A DNA stretch of 64,000 bases, taken from the NCBI GenBank assembly GCA_964571765.1, contig CAZNDH010000008.1, positions 15,596 to 79,595 on the forward strand, written 5' to 3'. Of the stretch, positions 1 through 6,166 are shown in pieces. Within the stretch, counting starts at the first letter, position 1, and the number at the start of each line of letters is the position of its first letter. The notes under the pieces were generated by a model that worked only from the letters and a program-made list of their open reading frames with translations, did no database searches and was not told the origin of the DNA. The stretch is from ZC4RG35 sp964571765. Its GTDB lineage: Bacteria; Actinomycetota; Acidimicrobiia; Spongiisociales; ZC4RG35. A program made the translations under genes and the position numbers.

Positions 1-825
1 TACCTGCGCTCGGCGGCCAAGCCGTTCCAGGCGCTGGTTTCCCAGGAGAAGGGGGCTGGGTTGAAGCCGGTCGAGCTGGCTCTGGCATCGGCGTCCCACC
101 GCGGGAATCCGGCGCAGGTGGCCGTCGTCGAGGCGATGCTGGCCGCCGCAGGGCTCGACGAGGATGACCTCGGATGCCCTCCCGACTGGCCACTGGCGCA
201 CCCTGCCTCGAGGCGCCTGGTTGCCTCGGGCCATCGGCGCCCCCGGCGCACATGGCATAACTGCTCGGGCAAACACGCCGGGTTCCTTCGGGCATGTGCC
301 GCCCGTGGCTGGCCCATCGACGGCTACCTCGACCCGGGACACCCGCTGCAGATGGCCGTCGTTTCCCTGGTATCCGAGTTGGGCGGCTACCGGGTCGACC
401 CCGTGGGGGTCGACGGCTGTGGTGCCCCGGTCCTTCGTACCAACGCCGCCGCCATGGCCCGCCTCTTTGCCTCTCTGGCCTCTGATCCGGCGCTGGCCGA
501 GGTGTATCGGGTGATGCACCGGTATCCCGCCCTGGTTTCGGGGGTAGACGAGGGTGATGCCGCCATCGCCACGGTGATCGATGCGGTAGCCAAGGGGGGC
601 GCCCAAGGTTGTCTCGGGGTGGCCGTGGCCCCAAGTCTCGGGGTGGCGGTCAAGTCGTGGGACGGAGACCACGCCGTGGCGGTGATCGGAGCGGTTGCCG
701 CCCTGGAACGCCTGGGGGTGCTGACACCCAACGCCTCTGCCCGGCTGGGAGGACACGCCCGCCCTTCGGTGCTCGGAGGGGGCGAGCCGGTCGGCGAGGT
801 GGAGCCCGTGGTGGACTGGTCGTGA
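1..825 (+). CDS. L-asparaginase II family protein, 5' truncated
   Basis: The frame is open from the first base, so the N-terminus lies outside the window; 274 residues remain. The family (asparaginase II, PF06089) hydrolyses L-asparagine to aspartate and ammonia. What I see are family-like blocks: SAAKPFQAL at the very start, then LALASASHRGNPAQV, then HNCSGKHAGFL and VDGCGAPVL, all in the expected order. The protein is probably cytoplasmic because no signal peptide is visible, though the true start is missing. The stop overlaps the start of the next gene by four bases (GTGA), so the two are probably co-transcribed. Family assignment is confident; substrate is by family only. Confidence 0.85.
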   Translation, partial: YLRSAAKPFQALVSQEKGAGLKPVELALASASHRGNPAQVAVVEAMLAAAGLDEDDLGCPPDWPLAHPASRRLVASGHRRPRRTWHNCSGKHAGFLRACAARGWPIDGYLDPGHPLQMAVVSLVSELGGYRVDPVGVDGCGAPVLRTNAAAMARLFASLASDPALAEVYRVMHRYPALVSGVDEGDAAIATVIDAVAKGGAQGCLGVAVAPSLGVAVKSWDGDHAVAVIGAVAALERLGVLTPNASARLGGHARPSVLGGGEPVGEVEPVVDWS

Positions 826-1238
826 GGGAAGTCCTCGAGGAGCGGATCGAACGCTGGCTCGACGACCCCGACTCCAGCGTGGAGTACGCCGAGGAGGTCG
901 AGGGGCGCTGGGCGGTGCGGATGGGCCAGCAGGTCCGCGACGCCACCACGGTGTGGTTCGAGGTCGGGGAGCGCAGCCTGATGGTCGAGGCCTACGTATT
1001 CCCCGGTCCCGAGCACCCGGGGCCCAGCCACCACCTCGCCCTGGTGAGAAACCGACGCGCCTGGCGGGTGTTCTTCGCCGTCGACGAGGAGGACGCCCTG
1101 GTGCTCCGGGGTCGGATCGCTGCCGAACGGGTCACCCTCGAGGAGCTCGACATGGTCCTCGGCGAGTTGTACGAGATGGTGGAGCTCTCGTTTCGCGGGT
1201 TCATCGAGTTCGCGAAAAATCCACCTAGAAACTTGTGA
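822..1238 (+). CDS. YbjN-domain (type III secretion chaperone-like) protein
   Basis: This is a 138-residue acidic soluble protein. The GTG start overlaps the stop of the asparaginase as GTGA, which fixes the start better than upstream in-frame codons. The pattern (an N-terminal helix, a DGRWAVRM-like beta strand region, VWFEVGERSLMVEAYVFP, HHLALVRNRR and a C-terminal helix) matches the YbjN / type III secretion chaperone-like fold common in actinobacteria. The role of these proteins is poorly known, and I see no catalytic motif. Fold assignment is by eye; function is unassigned. Confidence 0.7.
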   Translation: MREVLEERIERWLDDPDSSVEYAEEVEGRWAVRMGQQVRDATTVWFEVGERSLMVEAYVFPGPEHPGPSHHLALVRNRRAWRVFFAVDEEDALVLRGRIAAERVTLEELDMVLGELYEMVELSFRGFIEFAKNPPRNL

Positions 1239-1288
1239 ACAAAGCGGTGTGGACAAAGCCTGTGGATAAGCCGGATTGCTGTGGGTAA
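1234..1288 (+). promoter_or_regulatory. Cluster of DnaA-box-like 9-mers
   Basis: Four similarly oriented nonamers lie within 55 bases, spaced 13 to 19 nt apart. TGTGGATAA at 1261-1269 is a perfect copy of the DnaA box (reverse of TTATCCACA). TGTGGACAA (1248-1256) and TGTGGGTAA (1280-1288) differ at one base, and TGTGAACAA (1234-1242) at two. The cluster sits in the 267-base gap after the YbjN-like gene; I see no other feature in that gap. It could be a DnaA-titration or regulatory site or part of an origin, but dnaA, dnaN and rpmH are not nearby. Confidence 0.45.
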
Positions 1289-1505
1289 CTACGGATCGGC
1301 TCACTGCGGATCCCAGATCGGCGCTGGCTTACACTGCATTACGCTGTCGGAGGTTCCTCAGATGGTGATTGAAACCGGGTGGGGGGTTGTCGTAGATTCG
1401 CCAGCGAACGCCCCAGAGGCCATTCGGAGAAGCGTCCGTTCGGGGAAGTGCGGAGGAGGCTCCGGAGGTCACTGGGGCGTTCGTCGTTGCATTGAGCCCG
1501 GGGCA

Positions 1506-2162
1506 TCAGTCCCGGCAGGTCCACCAAAGTCGGGTGACCCCGAGACAGGACTCACCGGGAGTGACCGCCTTGTCCGGGCCGACGATCAGGGTGGTGGTTG
1601 TGGTGGGGGGCAGGGTGGTGGTGGGGGGAAGGGTGGTCGTGGTGGTGGCCGGCTGGGGTGCGGTGGTTGCGGCCGGCTGGGGAGCGGTGGTGGTCGGGCT
1701 CGAGCTTCCCCCAGACGGACTCGTGGTCTTCTTCATGAAGACCACGGTCACGTAGAGGCGACCGTCGGGGGCGTAGGCGGTACCGACGCCTACGTAGTTG
1801 AAGTCGCCGAGGATGTTTTCCCGGTGGCCCGCGGAGTTCATGAACGCGCTGTGGAGCGAGTCGACGGTGCCGCCCCTGCCAACGTTCTCGCCCATCTTCT
1901 CCCATCCGGTGCCTCCCGCCGGGGTGAAGTTGGAGTGGTAGATCTTGTCGGCGTCGATCATCGCCTGGGTGTGGTTGCGGGCATGGGAGACCAGGTTGCC
2001 CTCGGTGGTCAGGGATCCCAGACCGCGGGCGGCTCGCTCACCGTTGATCTTGGCCAGGAACCCGGCTTCGGAGGATGCGTCGGCAGCCGCCGTGGTGGCC
2101 AGCCCGGCGACGGCCAGCACCGCGACCAGGAGTACCGACAGCCAATGCTTCAGTCCCAGCAT
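1506..2162 (-). CDS. Secreted CAP-domain (SCP/PR-1) protein
   Basis: This is a 218-residue exported protein. Residues 1-27 form a signal peptide (LKHWLSVLLVAVLAVAGLA then an AAADA cleavage region). Residues 30-145 are a CAP domain with INGERAARGL, a SHARNHTQAM helix, HSNFTP, WEKMGENVGRG, FMNSAGHRENIL and a YVTVVFMKK strand. The next 60 residues are Pro/Thr-rich (repeated TTTTTLPP type units), and the tail carries two cysteines. CAP proteins are usually extracellular; bacterial members are linked to cell-wall or lipid biology without a firm enzymatic role. No lipobox is seen. The gene stands alone between the DnaA-box gap and the Clp1-like gene. Confidence 0.85.
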   Translation of the reverse strand: MLGLKHWLSVLLVAVLAVAGLATTAAADASSEAGFLAKINGERAARGLGSLTTEGNLVSHARNHTQAMIDADKIYHSNFTPAGGTGWEKMGENVGRGGTVDSLHSAFMNSAGHRENILGDFNYVGVGTAYAPDGRLYVTVVFMKKTTSPSGGSSSPTTTAPQPAATTAPQPATTTTTLPPTTTLPPTTTTTLIVGPDKAVTPGESCLGVTRLWWTCRD

Positions 2163-2293
2163 CCACTCTCATCGGCCCTTCCCACGGCCAACTTGAGCAC
2201 CCTGAGTGGTCGCACTTTCCGCTTAGTGGGGACGAGACCGGTCGATCCCTGGTTTGAGGGGTGCATGCCCCGCAGGCTCTCCCGGAGGAATGG

Positions 2294-3175
2294 TCAGATC
2301 CCGAACATCACCTCGCGGAGGTTGAGCATCTGGGGTTGGTAGGTGTCGAGGTCGATGCGCATCGAGCCGAGACGGAGGCCGGTCATCCCCTCCCCGACGT
2401 TGGTCATCACCCGCAACGTCCCTTCGTCGTGGCTGAGGACCCCCAGCCCGAGGCAGCCGCCACCAGCGCTCTGCACCCCGACCAGCACCCCGTCGAGCCG
2501 GGAAAGCTGCAGACCGGCGGGAAGGGTGGGGGCGAACACGGTGGGGCGAACCTTCCACCGGTCGAGTGGTGCCCGCAGCGCGGCGGCGAACCCCTCGGAG
2601 CGTTTCCGGGCGCGGGTGTCGGGTGACATGGGGAGGATGGCCGGATCGGTGGCGGTCACGGCCACCTCGACCCCGAAGAAGCGCCGGAGCATTCCCACCA
2701 GCGGCTCCATCTCCTCGCCCCTCTGCAGGGCGATGATCCGGTCGGGACGGCACAACTCGGCCTTGTGGTACTTGAGGGTCTCTCCGGCCACGCCCGAGAT
2801 CACCGCGGTGGTGTCGATGATGACCACGTCGCCCAGCTCCCGGGCCCTCCGGGTCATCACCGACGTGGCGATCACCTGCTGGAGGACGAGACGCGAGGGG
2901 GTGACGGTCCCCACGAAGTGGAGACCGTCGGGCCGATCGAGACGGCCCATGTCGTCGAGGGTGTGGAACACCTTGAGGGAGACACAGGCCGGGGGGCCGA
3001 CCGTGGCGTTGCCCACGTCGGCGTCGACCAGGACCGGGGTCCGGCCCAAGGCCAGGGCGTGTCGCACCGCCTCCAGGGCGATCGAGGTCTTGCCGGTGTC
3101 CAACCCGCCGATGAGCATCGAAACCGGGGTGGCGCCCACCAGCCGGGCCACAGCATCGAAGGTCATCTCGGCCAT
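2294..3175 (-). CDS. Clp1/Grc3-like P-loop nucleotide kinase family protein
   Basis: The 293-residue protein has a Walker A motif (IGGLDTGKTS, near residue 22) followed by VLVDADVGNATVGPP, which together resemble the Clp1/Grc3/Nol9 polynucleotide 5'-hydroxyl kinase P-loop domain. Known members phosphorylate RNA or DNA 5' ends; bacterial members are little studied, so substrate is not claimed. I chose the ATG at 3175 because a TATATT hexamer ends 6 nt upstream, indicating a leaderless mRNA, and because the longer start at 3244 would overlap the divergent gene. The gene runs towards the CAP gene. Confidence 0.7.
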   Translation of the reverse strand: MAEMTFDAVARLVGATPVSMLIGGLDTGKTSIALEAVRHALALGRTPVLVDADVGNATVGPPACVSLKVFHTLDDMGRLDRPDGLHFVGTVTPSRLVLQQVIATSVMTRRARELGDVVIIDTTAVISGVAGETLKYHKAELCRPDRIIALQRGEEMEPLVGMLRRFFGVEVAVTATDPAILPMSPDTRARKRSEGFAAALRAPLDRWKVRPTVFAPTLPAGLQLSRLDGVLVGVQSAGGGCLGLGVLSHDEGTLRVMTNVGEGMTGLRLGSMRIDLDTYQPQMLNLREVMFGI

Positions 3176-3181
3176 CGGGGC

Positions 3182-3187
3182 AATATA
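3182..3187 (-). promoter_or_regulatory. -10 element of a leaderless promoter (Clp1-like gene)
   Basis: TATATT on the minus strand ends 6 nt before the ATG at 3175. This places transcription start at or next to the A of the start codon. Confidence 0.6.
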
Positions 3188-3229
3188 GGGAGTCGCCCCC
3201 CGGCGAGGACCGGGCTGCCCCAGGTCGTC

Positions 3230-3235
3230 TACCGT
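3230..3235 (+). promoter_or_regulatory. -10 element of a leaderless promoter (SAM hydrolase)
   Basis: TACCGT ends 7 nt before the ATG at 3243, with no Shine-Dalgarno sequence in between. It is divergent from the TATATT element about 45 bases away. Confidence 0.55.
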
Positions 3236-3242
3236 CGCCGGC

Positions 3243-4046
3243 ATGTCGTTGCCGATCAGCTTTCTCTCCGACTTCGGGCATCAGGACGAGTTCGTCGGGG
3301 TGGTCCACGGTGTTCTCGCCCGGCTCTCACCGGAGTCGACGGTGATCGACGTGGGCCATGGGTTCGCCCCGGGAAACGTGAGGGCCGCCGCCCTCGCCCT
3401 GACCCGGGCTATCCAGTACCTCCCCGAAGGGGTGTGCCTGGCGGTAGTCGACCCGGGGGTGGGGTCGGCACGGCGGGCGCTCGCCGTCCGCAGTGAGTGG
3501 GGCTTCTTCGTCGGGCCCGACAACGGGCTGCTCTCCCCGGCAGTGGCCATGACCGGGGGGGCGGAGCAAATGGTCTCCGTCGAGAACCCCGAGGTCATGA
3601 TCCCCTCACCCGGCGCCACCTTCCACGGTCGCGACCTCTTCGCTCCCGCGGCCGCCCTGCTCGCCTCGGGTGAGGCGGTGTTGGAGGACCTCGGCCCTGA
3701 GGTCTCCGGCAACGAGTTGGTCCCGCTCCTCCTCCCGCTCACCGAGGCCGACGGCTCCCGGGTCACCGGTGAGGTCTGGTGGGTCGATCGCTTCGGCAAC
3801 GCCGAGACGAACATCGCCCCCGAGGATCTGGCGGCCTTGGGAGCGGCTCCGGGCGACACGGTCACCGTCCGTGTGGGCCCGGCCATCCACAATCTCGCCT
3901 GGGTGATCAGCTATTCCGATGTCGAGGAAGGACAGGGCCTGGTCCACGTCGACTCCGCCGGCCTGATGGCCCTGGCGGTCCGCGGCGGTCGCGCCGATGA
4001 GACTTTCAACCTCATGGACGGCGTGGCGGTGACTATGGCCCGGTGA
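3243..4046 (+). CDS. S-adenosyl-L-methionine hydroxide adenosyltransferase (SAM hydrolase, DUF62)
   Basis: The 267-residue protein carries the ordered motifs of the fluorinase/DUF62 family: LSDFGHQDEFVGVV at the N-terminus, IDVGHGF, VVDPGVGSARR, VGPDNGLL, TFHGRDLFAPAAA and WVDRFGNAETNI in the C-terminal beta-barrel domain. Most bacterial members convert SAM and water to adenosine and methionine rather than halogenating, and I infer that reaction here because nothing nearby suggests halogen metabolism. It is cytoplasmic. The start is set by a leaderless promoter. The 3' end overlaps a possible small antisense ORF by 14 bases. Confidence 0.88.
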   Translation: MSLPISFLSDFGHQDEFVGVVHGVLARLSPESTVIDVGHGFAPGNVRAAALALTRAIQYLPEGVCLAVVDPGVGSARRALAVRSEWGFFVGPDNGLLSPAVAMTGGAEQMVSVENPEVMIPSPGATFHGRDLFAPAAALLASGEAVLEDLGPEVSGNELVPLLLPLTEADGSRVTGEVWWVDRFGNAETNIAPEDLAALGAAPGDTVTVRVGPAIHNLAWVISYSDVEEGQGLVHVDSAGLMALAVRGGRADETFNLMDGVAVTMAR

Positions 4047-4128
4047 AGATCAGCCAGAGCTGGACGATCCCGGCGACGGCGATCATGGCGAGAAGGATGA
4101 CGAGGACTATCGCTGTGGCCGGTCGCAC
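4033..4128 (-). CDS. Candidate 31-residue single-TM peptide
   Basis: A GTG-started frame encodes a 31-residue peptide: three polar/basic residues (V/M-R-P), then an uninterrupted hydrophobic stretch of about 24 residues ending QLWLIFTGP. It would be a single membrane helix with its N-terminus inside. A TACTCT hexamer ends 9 nt upstream of the GTG, the same spacing seen at moaA and rex. It overlaps the SAM hydrolase 3' end on the opposite strand by only 14 bases, so it is not merely an antisense shadow. No homologue comes to mind. It may be a small subunit of the nearby respiratory complexes or a chance frame. Confidence 0.4.
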   Translation of the reverse strand: MRPATAIVLVILLAMIAVAGIVQLWLIFTGP

Positions 4129-4137
4129 CGGCCGAAG

Positions 4138-4143
4138 AGAGTA
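4138..4143 (-). promoter_or_regulatory. -10 element before the small TM peptide
   Basis: TACTCT on the minus strand ends 9 nt before the GTG at 4128. It lies in the tail of the terminator-like hairpin at 4151-4180. Confidence 0.3.
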
Positions 4144-4144
4144 C

Positions 4145-4296
4145 AAAATTGTCGGGGCCCCCGTGAAAGGGGGCCCCGACTACATGAAGGAGGGTTCCGT
4201 TACCGTGGGGCGGGCTGGGAGGCTATCCGTTCACACCAAGGACAAAGAACGTGCCCTAGGCATGAGGGGAACGGAGTTCCCTCCTTCCTGCATGCC
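4145..4296 (-). ncRNA. Candidate structured non-coding RNA with own promoter and terminator
   Basis: On the minus strand a GATAAT hexamer (4307-4302) predicts a start near 4296, exactly where a folded region begins. The 5' part can form a local hairpin (GGCATG at 4296-4291 with CATGCC at 4264-4259, plus inner GAGGGAAC/GTTCCCCTC). It can alternatively pair with the 3' part (4204-4183; blocks CATG, AAGGAGGG and TCCGTT) to form a long closing stem reminiscent of 6S RNA. The transcript would end at the 12-bp hairpin 4180-4151 followed by AATTTTGT. There is no open frame of note inside. I cannot name the RNA family. Confidence 0.45.
4151..4180 (-). terminator. Strong GC hairpin, probable intrinsic terminator
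   Basis: A perfect 12-bp stem (arms 4151-4162 and 4169-4180) encloses a six-base loop. On the minus strand it is followed by AATTTTGT; on the plus strand no T-run follows. It therefore probably ends the candidate ncRNA and read-through from the cytochrome operon. Confidence 0.6.
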
Positions 4297-4301
4297 TCCA
4301 C

Positions 4302-4307
4302 ATTATC
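4302..4307 (-). promoter_or_regulatory. -10 element of the candidate ncRNA
   Basis: GATAAT on the minus strand is followed by GTGGAG and then the first base of the folded element. The -35 region (CTCAAC, 17 bp upstream) is a weak match. Confidence 0.4.
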
Positions 4308-4370
4308 GACCACTGTGCGTGTTAGTTGAGCACTTTCTGCGAATTCCTGTTGGGTCAGAAATCAGCAGGA

Positions 4371-5408
4371 TCAACCGGTAGATGGAGCCGCCGACGGGTC
4401 CCGGGCCTCGGTCATCCCCGGGTCCTCGTCGGGCCCCTCCCCAGGCTCCTCGCCGTCGCCCCCGTCCGGGACATCGGCGAGGCCACAGTCGACCAGGACC
4501 GTCTCGGTGTCGCCACCGCCGAAGCGCACCCGCTCGAAGGCGACCACCGCGGCCAGTTGCTCCTCGCTGAGAGCACCTCCGAATCCGGGCATGACGCCCC
4601 CACCGCCGACCGGCTTGTCGGTGTCCCCGTAGGTTCCCCGGCCCGCATTCTGGAACCCGGTCGTTCCCAGGTTGACCCACTCGATATGGTCGGAGCAGGC
4701 CCCAAAGGTGGTGATCACCCCGGTCATGGGGAGCGCCACGCCTCCCTGGCCCTGGGCGCCGTGGCAGGAGGAGCAGTTGACGCCTCCCACCGCACCGCCG
4801 GCATAGATCGTCCCCCCGATGGCGATGAAGTCCTGACCGTCGGTCGCCGGCGTCCTCCCGGTGAACTCGGAGCCGTCGCAGTCGACGATCTCGCCGGTGA
4901 TCACGTCGGTTCGCAACTCTGTGGCCTCTCCGCACTCGCCGGTGGCCGCCCCACCCAGGGCGAACAAGGCGATGAGGGGGGCTGCGAGCAGAAGGGAGGT
5001 CAGCCAGCGAGGGATGGCGGTGTTGGTTCGCTCCCTGATCCCGGCGGTGGGCACGGTGATCACCTCAGGGAGGTGGGCCGCCTCCCGGGATGTGACTTCG
5101 GCGGGCGGGGTGGCCACGGTGGCCGCCACCGGGGCTGGTGTCGTCGGTACCGGGGGCGCTGGGGACGCTTCCGGCTCCTCAGATGGGGCCGCCTCCTCGC
5201 TGGGCGGCTCCGCCGGGGGCGCCGTCTCAACAGTGGGCTCGGGCACACCGGAGACACCGGTGGCGGGGATGTCACCACCGCCGGCCCAGGCGGTGAGCAC
5301 CTCATCGACGGTGGCGCCGGTCTCGGCTGCCCTGGCCGCGGCGGAGCGCTGCACCAGGGGCTCGGGAAGGCCCATGACGGCGGCGGCTGCGCTGAGAAGC
5401 TCGCTCAT
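4371..5408 (-). CDS. Membrane-anchored mono-heme cytochrome c (CcoP-like position)
   Basis: This 345-residue protein starts with a helical module of about 44 residues (MSELLSAAAA, then GLPEPLVQRSA, then TVDEVLTAWAGG) that recurs in two other respiratory proteins here. A Pro/Glu/Ala-rich linker (45-130), one membrane helix (about 135-155) and a cytochrome c domain with CSSCH at 212-216 follow; Met273 in GGVMPGFGG is the likely sixth ligand. It has one heme whereas classical CcoP has two. It is third in the operon, overlapping the CcoO-like gene by four bases (ATGA). It presumably carries electrons on the outer membrane face. Confidence 0.75.
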   Translation of the reverse strand: MSELLSAAAAVMGLPEPLVQRSAAARAAETGATVDEVLTAWAGGGDIPATGVSGVPEPTVETAPPAEPPSEEAAPSEEPEASPAPPVPTTPAPVAATVATPPAEVTSREAAHLPEVITVPTAGIRERTNTAIPRWLTSLLLAAPLIALFALGGAATGECGEATELRTDVITGEIVDCDGSEFTGRTPATDGQDFIAIGGTIYAGGAVGGVNCSSCHGAQGQGGVALPMTGVITTFGACSDHIEWVNLGTTGFQNAGRGTYGDTDKPVGGGGVMPGFGGALSEEQLAAVVAFERVRFGGGDTETVLVDCGLADVPDGGDGEEPGEGPDEDPGMTEARDPSAAPSTG

Positions 5409-6166
5409 CGGTCGCCCATGGTTACCGACTCGGAGAGATAGGCGACCAGCGCCTCGAGATGTTCCTCACGGAGGTTGTGGGGAGGATGGCCCCCCGCACC
5501 GGCCACCACTGCGGCGGTCTCGGCCTGATTGAGACGGGCGCCCACGTTGGCCAGGTCGGGGCCGAAACGACGTGAGCCCAGGACCTGGTTGGTGTCGTTC
5601 AGAGTGACGGCGCCCAGTCCGACGTCGGCGATCACCGGCCGGACCATCTGGGTGTGGCAGGCGGCACATCCGAGGTTGACGTAGACCGAGCGGCCCTCCT
5701 CTGCCAGGGCACCGAAGGGGAGCGCCGAGGTGCGTTCGCCTGGGCTGTCGATGGGCACCGACGGTCCGATCAACGCCACCAGCAGCACCACCAGGAACAA
5801 ACCGACCACCCCGGCGAACATCTTGAGCGGTTTGTCGGCCGCACCAACCAGCACTGGAGGCCTGTAGGGAACCATGGCCTCCTCGGGGAGCTCCTCAGCC
5901 GCCGGTGGTGTCGGGGCGGTGGGAGGAGGCGCCTCGGGCGTCGCCGGGGCCTGATCCCCCTCCGGTGGGACACCCTCATCCACCGGGGATTCCTCGGCCT
6001 CGCCTGCAGTTGGGGAGGCAGTGGGTGCCGGGGCACCACCCGCCCAGGCGGTGAGCACCTCGTCGACCGTGGTCCCGGTCTCGGCGGCCCGGGCCTCGGC
6101 CGACCGGCGCACCAGGGGCTCGGGGAGCCCGAGGGCGGCGGCGGCTGCACTGAGCAACTCGCTCAC
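5405..6166 (-). CDS. CcoO-like membrane-anchored cytochrome c
   Basis: The GTG start at 6166 overlaps the stop of the upstream gene (GTGA), giving 253 residues; longer in-frame starts lie deep in the CcoN-like gene. Order: the shared N-terminal module (1-44, GLPEPLVRRSA and TVDEVLTAWAGG), a Pro/Glu linker (45-105), one TM helix (about 115-134), then a heme domain with CAACH at 167-171. The sequence after the heme, HTQMVRPV and later GSRRFGPDLANVGAR, is the CcoO (FixO) signature, which supports cbb3 ancestry of the operon. The family normally passes electrons to CcoN. Confidence 0.8.
   Translation of the reverse strand: MSELLSAAAAALGLPEPLVRRSAEARAAETGTTVDEVLTAWAGGAPAPTASPTAGEAEESPVDEGVPPEGDQAPATPEAPPPTAPTPPAAEELPEEAMVPYRPPVLVGAADKPLKMFAGVVGLFLVVLLVALIGPSVPIDSPGERTSALPFGALAEEGRSVYVNLGCAACHTQMVRPVIADVGLGAVTLNDTNQVLGSRRFGPDLANVGARLNQAETAAVVAGAGGHPPHNLREEHLEALVAYLSESVTMGDR

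Noticed and set aside
1233..1243. TTGTGAAC as a Rex operator half-site
   Set aside because: The second half TTCACAA is missing, and the base pattern fits the DnaA-box series.
2255..2280. GGGGTGCATGCCCC as a terminator after the Clp1-like gene
   Set aside because: The stem is only 4-5 bp and there is no T-run on the minus strand.
1281..2342. Long plus-strand frame of 353 codons
   Set aside because: It is the antisense of the CAP gene and its gap, with Gly/Arg/Val-rich low-complexity translation; no domain is visible.
4043..4381. Plus-strand frame of 112 codons through the ncRNA region
   Set aside because: It translates the hairpin and repeats, has mixed composition and no motif; the minus-strand structure explains the region better.
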